Shown: positions 1-9,147 of the stretch, one piece after another
Layout: each line of letters begins with the position of its first letter
How positions within the stretch are numbered: position 1 is the first letter of the stretch
Assembly (NCBI GenBank): GCA_937944945.1
Contig: CALEBD010000101.1
Location: forward strand, 1 to 23,409
Direction: 5' to 3'
Source: an uncultured Clostridium sp.
GTDB lineage: Bacteria; Bacillota; Clostridia; Peptostreptococcales; Peptostreptococcaceae
DNA length: 23,409 nucleotides
The notes under the pieces: model-generated
Database searches by the model: none
What the model saw: the letters and a program-made list of their open reading frames with translations, nothing else
Told to the model about the DNA's origin: nothing
Program-made: the position numbers and the translations under genes

Positions 1-606
1 TTACATGGTAGAGCTGGAAATATTGATGAAGTAGATTACAATAATCCAGATTCAAAGAGAAGAATATTCCCAACTAAATGGTATGATAAACAAGAACCAT
101 TTGAATTTGAATTTGTTGTTAATACTCCAGCTGGATTACATAAGATATTTGATAATTTAATTATTGTTTCTAATAATGTAGAACCAGAATCTCTTGAAAT
201 AGAAATTGTTGGAGATGTGTACGATTTTGATAAAGAAAACATTTATTCTTCTATTAAAAAGGGAGAAAGTATTACAAATGTTTTTCCTAAGATTTTGTTA
301 GATGAAGATGAAGATAAGAAAAAGGAATATTATACAACAGTTACATGAGATAATATGCGTAATGAATATTCGTTATTAGTACATCAAGATTGTTTAAATA
401 TTAAAGAGTATGGCAGAAGATTAGGAAATATATATTATAATCATGATATGTGGTATACAGTTATTCAGCCAATATATTATGAAAATGATACTCTTAAATC
501 TACAAGAGTGAGAGATAAATATGCAATTATTAGAGTTCGATATAATGGAACTCAATTAGCCACTATCTCTGCATTACATACAATAATGACGCAAGGATAT
601 GTATAA
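1..606 (+). CDS. C-terminal part of a crAss-like tail/stabilisation-type virion protein (5' end outside window)
   Basis: Frame 1 is open from the first base to TAA at 604-606, giving 201 residues. It crosses one in-frame TGA at 346-348 (residue 116), read as Trp. The last 40 residues (RDKYAIIRVRYNG, then TQLATISAL) resemble, from memory, the conserved C-terminus of the large crAss-like protein often annotated as stabilisation protein, a tail or muzzle component. There is no signal peptide and no obvious membrane segment. It is rich in Asp, Glu, Tyr and Asn, as expected of a beta-rich structural protein. The next gene starts inside its last codons (ATG at 599), so the two are probably translated together. 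The assignment to a tail part is family knowledge plus inference; that it is a real coding end is clear from the sequence. Confidence 0.7.
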
Positions 607-1789
607 ATATAGAAAAATAAATAAGTTGATTACTGGAGGAGAAGTTGCAGGAATTATGGATGTAGACATGTTTAGTAAAATTAATAAGAATTTTATGCCT
701 GGCATTCCTAAATCTGACTTTATGAAAAAATCTTCAACTACAATCCAGCAAGATATGCCAAAGATTAAAAACTCCACTTCTTCATTAAATCAAACAAAAC
801 CGACAAGTGGATTTGGGAACTTTATGGGTTCTACAGGTATGAACATAGCTTCTCAAGCATTAGGAGCTATTGGGAATATTGGAGGTCCAAATGGAGGAGA
901 ACAAGCAGCTGCAATTAAATCTGGAATTAGGTCAATTACTGATAAGTTAGGGCCAATAGGAATGGCTATAGGAGCTGCTGATGATTTATTAGGAGGTATA
1001 GCAGGTATGGCAGGTAAAAAACTTGATGGAGTATCTACAGGAGACAAAGTCATTAGTAGTATTCCTGTTATTGGAAATGCTGCAAGTTTATTTAGTAGTA
1101 AGTTAACTAAACATAATTTTGATAGAAGTAGTGTAGCATCTGATTATTCTTTTAATAAAGAACAAGCTGCGTCTGATCTAGGTGGGAAAGGCATATTATT
1201 TGGAAAAAGAAAGAAAGAAAGACAAATAGCTAATGCCTGATCTATGTATAATAAGAAGGCAGATATAACTGACTTTAATAAAAAGAGGCTTAACAGTGAT
1301 GCTGCAATGGCTATTAATTCTCAAAATCAATTAAGATTTTCTGGTGGTCAACAATTATATTCATTAGCTAAACATGGAATGAAATTTCCAGAATTAGATG
1401 AAGCAAGAGTAATTATAAGTAGGTGATCAACCAATTCCAAGGAACCCAAAAAATTTCAACTTGGAGGAAAAATGAATCTAATTCCAGAAGGTGCACTACA
1501 TGCTAGAAAACATAATTTAGAAAAGGTAAATTCTGAATTAGATGGACAAATTACTAGCAAAGGAATTCCTGTAGTAGCGCAATCTGAAGGAGGAATTGTT
1601 CAGACAGCAGAAATTGAAAAGGAAGAATGGACACTTAGAAAAGAGTTTACCGATAAACTTGAAGCTTTATATAAAGCATATCAAGAAGATTCATCTAATG
1701 AAATTGCAATTGAAGCTGGAAAATTAGTTTGTCATGAACTATTAAAGAATACAGATGATAGAAGTGGACTAATTAAAAGTGTGAAATAA
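599..1789 (+). CDS. crAss-like virion-associated protein with Gly-rich hydrophobic core and conserved NLIPEGALHAR module
   Basis: This 396-residue frame crosses TGA codons at 1238 and 1424 (Trp 214 and 276) and ends in TAA. Residues 1-14 are basic and end in ITGG. Residues 75-175 are rich in Gly, Ala and Ile, with stretches such as PIGMAIGAADDLLGGIAG and SIPVIGNAASLF that could insert in or cross a membrane. KKFQLGGK at 284-291 comes just before a C-terminal module (292-396) starting NLIPEGALHARKHNLE and holding a charged AEIEKEEW segment, then AIEAGKLV and NTDDRSGLI. I recognise this module from crAss-like phages, where it is typical of the late virion cluster; its biochemical role is not known to me. 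The start at 599 overlaps the preceding stop by 8 nt. The next gene begins 1 nt after this stop. Likely an internal or ejected virion protein (inference). Confidence 0.75.
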
Positions 1790-1790
1790 T

Positions 1791-3206
1791 ATGCCATTAG
1801 ATATAAGATCACAAGTTGTTACAGCTCTGGATAATATTAATAAAAATCCAGAGCTGTATACTCCTCCAAAACCAACTATACCTTTAGAAACAAGAATCAA
1901 CGATTTGAAAGAAGCTAATCCTAGTAAATATAGAGACTATATTTCTACATTAACAACTTCTGCAAATAATGGAAATGAAAAAGCTAGAGAGTTATTAGGA
2001 AAAGTAGGAGAGGATGCAGCTAGACAAAGAAGAGGGTATGAAGGATTAAATAAAGCTATTTATGCTCCAGCCATAATTGGAGCAGGAGCTTTAGCAGCTC
2101 CAAGTGCATCTTGAATATATAGTCAATTGCCAAAGTGAATCAAAACTGGAATTGATATTGGATTAACTGCTGATGGAGCTAGAAATTTATTTAGTGGGGA
2201 TGGTATACAGAAAACTTATAGAGAAACTAAAGCAGGAAATTATGAAAAAGCTATTTTATCTGGAATAGGAGATATTTTAGATATAGTTGGCGGTATATCT
2301 CTTACTAAACGTGTTGGAAATGGATTAATAACCAGAATAGGAAATAGGAATATCTATACTTATAATAATATTTCCCCTGCAAGTTATAAATTTTCAGATC
2401 ATAAAAAAGAAATATTGCCATGATTTAAAGATTTTGTTTTTAATAAAACAAATTTAAATCCAAAATACACACTTCCAGATAAGTTAGGTGGTTTTGTAAG
2501 CGCTAAAAATGCTACTAATGAATCTAAAGTTCATATTGCAAAAATAGGAAGAGATGAAGCCTGAAGAAAATATCTTGGTATAGAATCTAAACATCCTGTT
2601 TTTATTTCTAATCAAGATGGATCAGTATCTTATAATATGCCTTATTTAAGATCTTTATTAAAACCAGAAAATACAAAGTTACCTACGGATTTTCAAATTA
2701 AAACATTTGAGGATGGTATTAAAAGAGATTTTATAACTGGAGCATTTGGAGGAGTTGATCAAAATATTGGAATAGATAGATTAAATAATAGTACATTAAA
2801 AAATATATCGAGGGAAGCATTATTACCAGATAGAAAACCATATTTTCGTTATGAATATTTATCTCCTCAAGAATTAAAAGATTATTCAGATATAGTTTCA
2901 TCTAATGGAAACGATAATTTTACTGTAATTGATGGAATTAGAAAATATGGTAAATATCATATGAAAAATATTTGAGATCTGCATCCTTTCAAAGATAAGA
3001 ATAATAGTACATCTGAAATATTATCTATTCTATTACCTAAAAAGTTGTCTCATTATGAAGTTGATAAGATTTTAGGTGGCAAACCATTTACCTTAAATAC
3101 TTATATTGACTACTCAGATAATTTTTACAAAGGTCATTGAAGAGGACCTTATAAAAACAGAAGTTGAAAAATGGGTTATAAAGATCTTAAACAATCATTA
3201 TGATAA
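1791..3206 (+). CDS. Hypothetical crAss-like virion protein, 471 aa, Trp encoded only by TGA
   Basis: With the standard code this looks like two short ORFs separated by about 500 bases. With TGA as Trp it is one frame of 471 codons crossing eight TGAs (2112, 2136, 2421, 2562, 2973, 3138, 3165, 3201) and no TGG. The last codon before TAA is itself TGA. Residues 1-85 are polar and helical. Residues 90-111 (IYAPAIIGAGALAAPSASW) are hydrophobic, and 120-175 continue as a Gly/Ile-rich region with GDILDIVGGISL. The C-terminal half is polar and contains DYSDIVSS and LHPF. The layout (polar head, small hydrophobic hairpin, GD-type repeat) resembles a segment of the 1537-aa protein downstream, which suggests a shared membrane-active module (inference). 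I do not recognise a known enzyme. The ATG follows the previous stop by one base, and a 13-bp hairpin lies just inside the gene. Confidence 0.7.
1820..1858 (+). repeat. 13-bp inverted repeat (hairpin) in the start of the 471-aa gene
   Basis: TACAGCTCTGGAT at 1820-1832 is the exact reverse complement of ATCCAGAGCTGTA at 1846-1858, with a 13-nt AT-rich loop. The stem lies in codons 10-23. It is much more GC-rich than its surroundings and has no T-run after it, so it is not a standard terminator. It may be an mRNA element acting on translation or mRNA stability, or a protein-binding site (inference). Confidence 0.7.
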
Positions 3207-3808
3207 TGAAAGAAACAATAATTGAAATAGCAGATAAGAAATATAAAGTCTTACTTGCAGAAACGGAAGAGGAAAGAACTCAAGGACTTTCTAATGTAGA
3301 ATCTATGGATGATGACGAAGGTATGTTATTTATAATGCCTGAAGGTCAAGGTCAAGTAGTATTTAATACAGAGGAAATGGAATTTGATATTGATTTAGTA
3401 TTTATAAATCAAGACGATGAAGTTTATAATATAGTATTAGGTAAAGCTCATAGTTCTGAACCTATTATTTCTACTCCTGAAGGTGAAGAAGGAAGAACTA
3501 AATATGTATTAGAAGTTAATGCTAATTCTGGAATTCAGATTGGAGACGAATTAGACTTTGAAGAGGATATAGATGAAGAAGAAATTGATAAAATGTATAT
3601 TCTTGGATCTGATGGAAAACCTCAAATGGATTTAGTTGGTGGTGAGAGAATTATCTCAAGATCTGAAACTAGGTCGTTGATTATCAAGGCTAAACGAGCT
3701 AATAAATCAAAGTCTGATAAAGATTATAAGAAATTAGGTAAGTATATATTTAAAGTATTAGAGAAACAGGATAATCGTAAGCCAGAATATGTTAATCTTC
3801 CTAAATAG
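3200..3808 (+). CDS. DUF192 domain protein
   Basis: Residues about 10-120 fit the DUF192 family (PF02643). ETEEERTQGL at 21-30 matches the family's x-T-x-x-x-R-x-x-G-L(M/S) start. DDDEGMLFIMPE at 37-48 matches the P-x-D-E-G-M-L-F core. FNTEEMEFDIDLVFI at 55-69 corresponds to the F-x-M-x-N-T-x-x-x-L-D-x-x-F-I strand, and EVNANSGIQIGDEL closes the domain. The family has no established reaction. The C-terminal 80 residues are acidic and then Lys-rich and are unlike the domain. The gene has no Trp codon at all. ATG at 3200 overlaps the previous stop by 7 nt; ATG at 3206 (TAATG overlap) is an equally good start and would remove two residues. It ends in TAG, the only TAG stop in the window. It closes the first gene group. 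Confidence 0.85.
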   Translation: MIMKETIIEIADKKYKVLLAETEEERTQGLSNVESMDDDEGMLFIMPEGQGQVVFNTEEMEFDIDLVFINQDDEVYNIVLGKAHSSEPIISTPEGEEGRTKYVLEVNANSGIQIGDELDFEEDIDEEEIDKMYILGSDGKPQMDLVGGERIISRSETRSLIIKAKRANKSKSDKDYKKLGKYIFKVLEKQDNRKPEYVNLPK

Positions 3809-3811
3809 ATA

Positions 3812-3843
3812 AAGAAAAAGGAGAGTAATTTCTTACTCTCCTT
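3812..3843 (-). terminator. Intrinsic terminator reading leftward, GAAA tetraloop
   Basis: On the minus strand AAGGAGAGTAA (3843-3833), loop GAAA (3832-3829) and TTACTCTCCTT (3828-3818) form a perfect 11-bp stem, followed by TTTCTTT. The loop is of the GNRA type and the T-rich tail lies only on this side. On the + strand the stem is followed by AAAAGAT, so it is a weak terminator for the DUF192 gene, although it might still protect the mRNA end. Confidence 0.65.
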
Positions 3844-3864
3844 AAAAGATACTAACTATCTTTT
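3844..3864 (+). repeat. 8-bp hairpin beside the terminator
   Basis: AAAAGATA (3844-3851) pairs with TATCTTTT (3857-3864) around CTAAC. On the + strand its 3' arm ends in four Ts, so it may add to termination after the DUF192 gene. On the minus strand it would be the last helix before the terminator of the candidate small RNA. The stem is AT-rich and weak. Confidence 0.4.
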
Positions 3865-3946
3865 ATAACCCTATATTGTCTCATGTTTAATCTAGCATCT
3901 CCAAAGAGAATGAAATAGACTCATTTTATACTCTTGGGTTGTGGAA

Positions 3947-3978
3947 CAAAGATAATATAATATTGCTAATGTAGCAAG
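3947..3978 (-). promoter_or_regulatory. Candidate Bacteroidetes-type promoter reading leftward
   Basis: On the minus strand CTTG (3978-3975) is followed, 20 nt later, by TATCTTTG (3954-3947). The latter fits the Bacteroidetes -7 element TAnnTTTG exactly; the -33 element TTTG is matched at three of four bases. The spacing equals that of the rightward promoter nearby. A perfect 6-bp hairpin, TTGCTA/TAGCAA (3963-3977), lies across the spacer and could be an operator. A transcript would run into the leftward terminator about 130 nt later. Confidence 0.4.
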
Positions 3979-4023
3979 TGTTTTCATAAAAATTTAATGT
4001 AAATGAAAATTTTAGTAATTTTA

Positions 4024-4055
4024 TTTGGATATTAAGAACTAAAGTATTATCTTTG
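4024..4055 (+). promoter_or_regulatory. Bacteroidetes-type promoter driving the 110-aa gene
   Basis: TTTG (4024-4027) and TATCTTTG (4048-4055), 20 nt apart, fit the Bacteroidetes primary sigma consensus (TTTG near -33, TAnnTTTG near -7). Transcription would start near 4059-4062, leaving a leader of about 62 nt before the ATG at 4124. The leader end is A/T-rich without a Shine-Dalgarno sequence, as is usual for Bacteroidetes. Between 3979 and 4023 I see only AT-rich sequence. This is the clearest promoter in the window and implies transcription by host RNA polymerase. Confidence 0.6.
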
Positions 4056-4123
4056 GGCATTAAATGAATATATGACAATCATAGAGTTATGAGATATCTA
4101 TAAAATTAAAAATAATTTAAATT

Positions 4124-4456
4124 ATGAAAGTTAAGAAATTTCAAGAAGGTGGAGCAGCTCCCGCACCTAGTGCAGTACCTGCTGGTCCTCAGGGTGGACA
4201 AGATCCACTACAGATGTTAGCCGAAATGGCAGCTCAAGCATTACAGGCACAAGATTGCCAGGCAGCAATGCAAGTATGTGAAGGCTTTTTAGCACTTTTA
4301 CAGCAAGCTATGAGTGAAGGTCCGCAGGGTCCTGTAGGTCAAGCTCCTGAAGGAGAACCAGTTTTCAAAAAGGGTGGAAAAATGGTAGGTCGTAAGAAAT
4401 GCGCTAAAAAAGAAAATGGCGGAGAAATGAAAAATAAATTTTTCGGCAAAAAGTAA
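4124..4456 (+). CDS. Small Ala/Gln/Pro-rich crAss-like protein with double-Gly N-terminus
   Basis: The 110-residue product starts MKVKKFQEGG, then a Pro/Ala linker (AAPAPSAVPAGPQGG). Next comes an amphipathic helical segment at about 28-65 (DPLQMLAEMAAQALQ, then DCQAAMQVCEGFLALLQ), then a Gly/Pro linker. The tail is strongly basic, with KKGGK at 82-86. I recall similar small proteins in crAss-like phages but no function. The gene stands alone between a host-like promoter and a strong terminator. It uses more GC-rich codons (GCA, CCT, CAG, GGT) than its neighbours and holds no Trp codon, so it needs no TGA decoding. High expression, or expression outside the late block, is a reasonable inference. 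The basic tail could bind nucleic acid. Confidence 0.8.
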   Translation: MKVKKFQEGGAAPAPSAVPAGPQGGQDPLQMLAEMAAQALQAQDCQAAMQVCEGFLALLQQAMSEGPQGPVGQAPEGEPVFKKGGKMVGRKKCAKKENGGEMKNKFFGKK

Positions 4457-4473
4457 TTTAATGATCATTAGAT

Positions 4474-4508
4474 AAAAGGGAGATTTGACATGATCAATCT
4501 CCCTTTTT
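4474..4508 (+). terminator. Strong intrinsic terminator after the 110-aa gene
   Basis: AAAAGGGAGATT (4474-4485) pairs perfectly with AATCTCCCTTTT (4496-4507) around a 10-nt loop, and the stem runs into five Ts (4504-4508). It lies 17 nt after the stop codon. On the minus strand the tail is TTTT, so some two-way action is possible. No separate promoter is visible between it and the next ATG at 4532, so the downstream block probably depends on read-through or antitermination, or on a promoter I do not recognise. Confidence 0.9.
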
Positions 4509-4531
4509 ATATATAAAGTAAGTGTGATAAA

Positions 4532-7500
4532 ATGGCACAAGTAATTAAATATCAACAAGGCGGTTCTACTCCTACTCAAAAATACGGCACTTTTACTATA
4601 GATGGTAATCAATATCAGGTTGATGATGATTTTCTAAATCAGATGTCTTCTTATGGAAAAACATTAGATCAAGATACTGCATATCAATTTAGTAAAATAA
4701 CTGATGCTCTAAGATCAGGTGCTAATTTATCATATAATTCTAGTGCCGATAGATTAGAAGGAGTACAGTTTGATGTTACTAATAATCAAGCAGAACGTTT
4801 AGGTAAACGTCGAAGTAGACTTGGCAGAAGTTTTGGAAATCTATGAAGGGGAAAAGAAAATACTGCAAGAAATGCAGTTCATGCTTTAAAGGATTTTCAA
4901 TATAAAAAGCCAGTAGAAGCATTAGATCCAATTAATATTAGAGATTGGTCTAGTGATATTACTATGGAATATAAGCGTAATAAAGATACTGGAGATTTTG
5001 AATTAGTAAATGGAAATAGAGTTTATATAAATGGAGCTAATAATCTAAAAGCAACTAGAAGACTTCGTAGTCTAAAAGATATTGCAGGTTATGGGGATAA
5101 TGATCAATTTAAAGGCTATAATGATTTAGATAAGCAAGCTTATATAGACTTTTACAATAAATATGGTGAGCAAGGCATAGAAGATATTATATCTAGGCTT
5201 GAACAAGGAAATTGGACGGATGAAGATGCTATGGCATTAGATGATATTGGTATCTTTTTAGAAGGAAGTAAACCTGTTCAAGCTCAAAAAGAAGTAGATC
5301 CTGCACAAGAAGAACTTAAGAAAACAAAAGAAAACTGAAGTAAAGCAGGATGAGATTATGATAAGTACCATAACCTATTTAACGTTGATTCAAATGGGAA
5401 TGTAACTATAAATAATCCAGAATTATTATCATATATTGGAACTGGAGATGCATGACTTAATAATGAATTTAAAAGAAAATATGGAAGTTATGCGGATTAT
5501 ATTCCAGATGACTCTGGTTTATTTGTTATTAATGGAAAAGTATATAGGGGTGATGACCAAGATAGTTTATCTAAAATTCAAAAGTATTTAGATTTTGTAG
5601 CAGATAATAAGAGAACTGCTGGTAATTCTTCAATTATTAAACAATATTGGGATGAAAATCGTTCTAGATCTCCATGGTTTAGTACTTCTGTTGATTCAGA
5701 AGGTAATCCAATGTGGTCCCCGTATTTTCAACCAAATCGATATGCTGCAGATCTAACTGGTAACTATGTTAGACAAGCAGGTGATCCTTTAGTTTATGAT
5801 TATTTTCCTAATTACAATCCTGAAGATTCTTCTCAGTTTGATCCCTATGGACACCCTTTAAGAACTTTAGCAGAAAGAGTATATATTGATCCTTTAACTA
5901 AACAAAGAATTAATTATAATAATACTTTACAAGAGCAATTAGATCCAAATATAGTTAATTCTTACTATGAAAATAATCCTACAACTGCTTTTAATAGTTA
6001 CTATACTATAGGAAATACTGGAGGATATAAAGAAGTAGCAAGTACTGGAGATGCTTCAAATCCTCAAACAAGAGCTACATTGTATTATAATCCTCAAACT
6101 CAATTATACTATTTTCATGACGAAAACCCAGGAAATGATAACTATACATTAAATAGTCGTTTACCTGGATCTGAAGATAGTATGAGAAATTATTATTGGA
6201 ATATTGATTCTCGTTTAGGACAATATATTGAGCAACATCCTGAAATCTTAAGAGATCCAGAAGTTAAGGGATATATTAGTGATATTATTAGAAATCCATA
6301 TATAGCTACAATTAGTACTCGTCATGCTAAGTTTAATCCAATTATTGGACAAAAATATCCTGATTTATATCAATTATTTCAGGATTTAATTAAAACTCAA
6401 ACGCTTGGTAAGTATCAACAACAATATTCAGGAACAGGAGGTAATTCTGCTCTAAGAAGTATTACTACTCCTGAAGGCTTAGAACAATTAGGTTTAGCTT
6501 ATAGAGTTCCAAGTAATAAAAATGGAGGAGTTATTAAATATCAAATTGGAGGAGTTGCTGCAAATAGAGTTAATAGTGCAAAAGCTAGTAAACAAGCAAT
6601 TCAACAATCAGATAAAAAACTTCGCGCTGCTGGAGAAGAAAAAACTATTGGAGATGGTACACAATTAACTGCTTCTGATAAAGCTGAGATTGCAGCCTTA
6701 ATTGCAGATGCTGCTTCCTTAGGTGCTACTTTTGTACCAGGAGTTGGTAATATTGCTGGTGCTGGAATTGGTGCAGTAGGCTCATTAACTGGGTTTGGAG
6801 CAGATGTTTCTAAGGATGGATTGGATTGGGGTGATGTCGGTAATTTAGCACTTAATTTAGGATTAGATATTGCTACATTACTTCCAGTTGTTGGTTCAGG
6901 AGCTAAAGCAGCAAAAATAGCTAAAGCTTTAAAGAAATCTAAAGCTGTTGCAAATGCTGTTAAGTGAGCAACTAGAGGAGTTAGTTTTGGAAGTGCTGCA
7001 TCTGGATTAGCAACTGCATGAGAAAATATTCAAGATGGTAAATGAACTATTAAAGATGTTCGTACTGTATTAAATGGAGTTAGAGGTTTTGCTAATTTAA
7101 AACGTAACACAGGAAGTGCAAAATTAAAAGGAGGAAACTCTGATATGGTTACCTTAAAACCAACTAATAATAAAAATCTTCCTACTATTAAATTAGGTCG
7201 TTCTGAGATTGAGTCGGTCAATTCACTTCCAAAAAATCAAAAAACTGAAAAGTTAGAGGAAATAATTATTGGAAAATTAGGTAAAGCTAAAACAGATAAT
7301 GTTACTGACTTACTTTCTGAGTATGGTATTAAACGTTCTTCTAATGTAAATTTCAATTGGAGAAAACCTTGGAAGTCTTCAATAGGTAAAGGACTTAATA
7401 CAGGACAATTTAAATATGATGAACTTCCTAGTACTTATAGAAATCCAGATGATATGGGTTGGTGAAATTGGAATAAGACTGCTGCTACTAGAGATGCAAA

Positions 7501-9145
7501 AACTAATAGAAGTAATCCTTATTTTAAGAATTATACAGATAAGCAAACTTCTCAAGTTCAAAGATTTTTTGGAGGACCTGAAATGTTTACATCGGTTACA
7601 GCTCTAAAACGGAGACCTATTACAATGCCAATCTATTCTAACTTAGCTCCTAACTTAGGAATATTTAGTAATCAACCACAACATCTCTGGTATTATAAAC
7701 CAGAGAATAATCCAGTATTTTATAAAAAAGGCGGTAAAATTATAAAAGCACAACCTGGTACTAAGTATCCTACATTTAGTACTCCAATAGATCAAAATTG
7801 AACTAGTGTAGCTGATTATATGCTAGATAAAAATAATAATCCGATTAATGTACAAGTAGATCCAGTTGCTGTTGTTGGAACTCCTATTAAACGTGCTTCT
7901 ACAAGCTTAAATAAAGCTGTTCAATCACCTCAAAATACTGTAGTGAGGAATCAGTATAATTCAATTTTAAATGATGCTAAAATGGCTCAAATTAATAATA
8001 ATCTTGGGTTTAAAGGAAGGTTAGATTCAAAAGAAGAATTACTTAATGATTCTACTAGTAGAACTTTGTCTAATTTAAACAGATCCTCATATAATACAGA
8101 TAACTCTGATTATACAGCTTTTGGACATGGCAAAGGAAAAGGATTTAATATTAATCCTGATATGGTAATGGGAATAGGAGACTTTATTACTTCTACAATA
8201 GGTATCAATCGTACTACCCAAAAAATGAAAGATGCCATTCGTAAAGGAATGATAGGTTCTCAACAACAAATGCCTACTGAGTTTTACTCTAGATTTAGTG
8301 ATAATGGGTTGCATAGAATGTATAATGATCGCATTAAAAGTATGCGTCAATATAAGACATCGACTAGTGATCCAAATAAAGTATTAGCAGAAAGACTTAT
8401 GAGAGATATGAATGTTGATCAATTAGAAGGAGAAAGAGATGCTAAATTTTCTCAAATGATAGATCAATATAATGATAAGTTACTTGCTCAAAAACAACAA
8501 TACGCTAATATTAGAACTCAGATAACTAATGAGAATAGAAACCGTTGAGCACAAGGTTTAGCTCAGTTAGATATGGCTGATGCTAATAAGATTACGCAAC
8601 AAACTCAAAATGTTAAGAATCTTATTTATCAGTTAAGAGGAGACTATGCCAAGGATCTAAATGAAAAACAAGCTTTACAAGCTCAATTAGCACAACAAAA
8701 GGCTGCTGGAGATTTCAGTAATTGGCTTACTAATTTTAGAAATAGTAAAATTAATGAGTTCTATAATTGGCAACAGAATGAGGGTAAAAATCCAGAATAT
8801 AGTGGTTGGAAAATCGATGATTATTTAAATTACAAATATTCTGGAGATATTGCTACTAATAGAAGTAAATATGGAATTGAGGCTTTAGTTAATCCTTATC
8901 AGCAATCTCAAAGAAGATTTTGGCTTGGAGGAAACAAATTAGATACAAAACCATATTTAGTTAATTATACTAATCCTGAGCAAATTCCTATTCAAAGATT
9001 TATACCTTATAGTTATAAATCTGGCGGTAGATATTTACGTAAAACAGATGAGCAACAATATCTAGACCAGCAAAAAGCTATCAATAAGGCTGTTGGAGAA
9101 CTAAATAATAACATTATTAAGTTATTTCTAAAAATGATGTCATAA
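4532..9145 (+). CDS. Giant crAss-like internal virion (cargo-type) protein, 1537 aa
   Basis: One frame of 1538 codons crosses ten TGAs (4844, 5336, 5351, 5453, 6965, 7019, 7043, 7463, 7799, 8546) and ends in TAA; the standard code breaks it into many parts. The start MAQVIKYQQGG has the basic double-Gly motif seen in its neighbours, and KYQIGG recurs at residues 669-674. Residues about 1-665 are polar and rich in Tyr, Asn and Asp. Residues about 720-840 form a hydrophobic Gly/Ala-rich region (ATFVPGVGNIAGAGIGAVG, then DWGDVGNLALNLGLDIATLL) likely to interact with membranes. KKGGKIIKAQPG lies at 1065-1076. Residues about 1310-1405 are Gln-rich and probably coiled coil, and SGGRYLRK is near the end. 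The pattern fits the large proteins packed in crAss-like capsids and ejected with DNA. No enzyme motif is seen. It is two bases from the next gene. Confidence 0.8.
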
Positions 9146-9147
9146 AT

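Larger units (their letters stand above)
3812..3942 (-). ncRNA. Candidate small structured RNA transcribed leftward
   Basis: On the minus strand a Bacteroidetes-like promoter (3978-3947) would start a transcript near 3942-3940, ending at an intrinsic terminator about 130 nt later (3843-3812). Inside, AACCC (3940-3936) can pair with GGGTT (3871-3867). These enclose a hairpin in which CCAAGAG pairs with CTCTTTGG (one bulge) and AATGA pairs with TCATT around a 7-nt loop. A second hairpin, AAAAGATA/TATCTTTT (3864-3844, 5-nt loop), comes before the terminator. No ORF of useful size is present and no tRNA features are visible. Closing helix, hairpins, promoter and terminator are each seen in the sequence; that they form one RNA is inference. 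The same pairings could form in a + strand transcript, but the T-run and GAAA loop favour the minus strand. Confidence 0.45.

Noticed and set aside
3200..3808. TAG at 3806 as a sense codon extending the DUF192 protein
   Set aside because: Only about 20 more codons follow before TAA, they run into the hairpins, and no in-frame TAG is found in any other gene.
3865..4123. A tRNA (for example one reading TGA) in the intergenic region
   Set aside because: I could not find a T-arm sequence or a cloverleaf with a CCA-compatible acceptor stem; the pairings seen fit a different RNA.
4298..4612. Minus-strand ORF of 104 codons across the terminator, and others such as 853-1053 and 21760-22074
   Set aside because: They lie opposite well-supported + strand genes or the terminator, show no recognisable protein features, and have no suitable promoter or neighbours.
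7684..7706. 8-bp stem TCTCTGGT/ACCAGAGA in the 1537-aa gene as a regulatory element
   Set aside because: It lies mid-gene with no T-run and no nearby start. It shows that stems of this size also occur by chance here.
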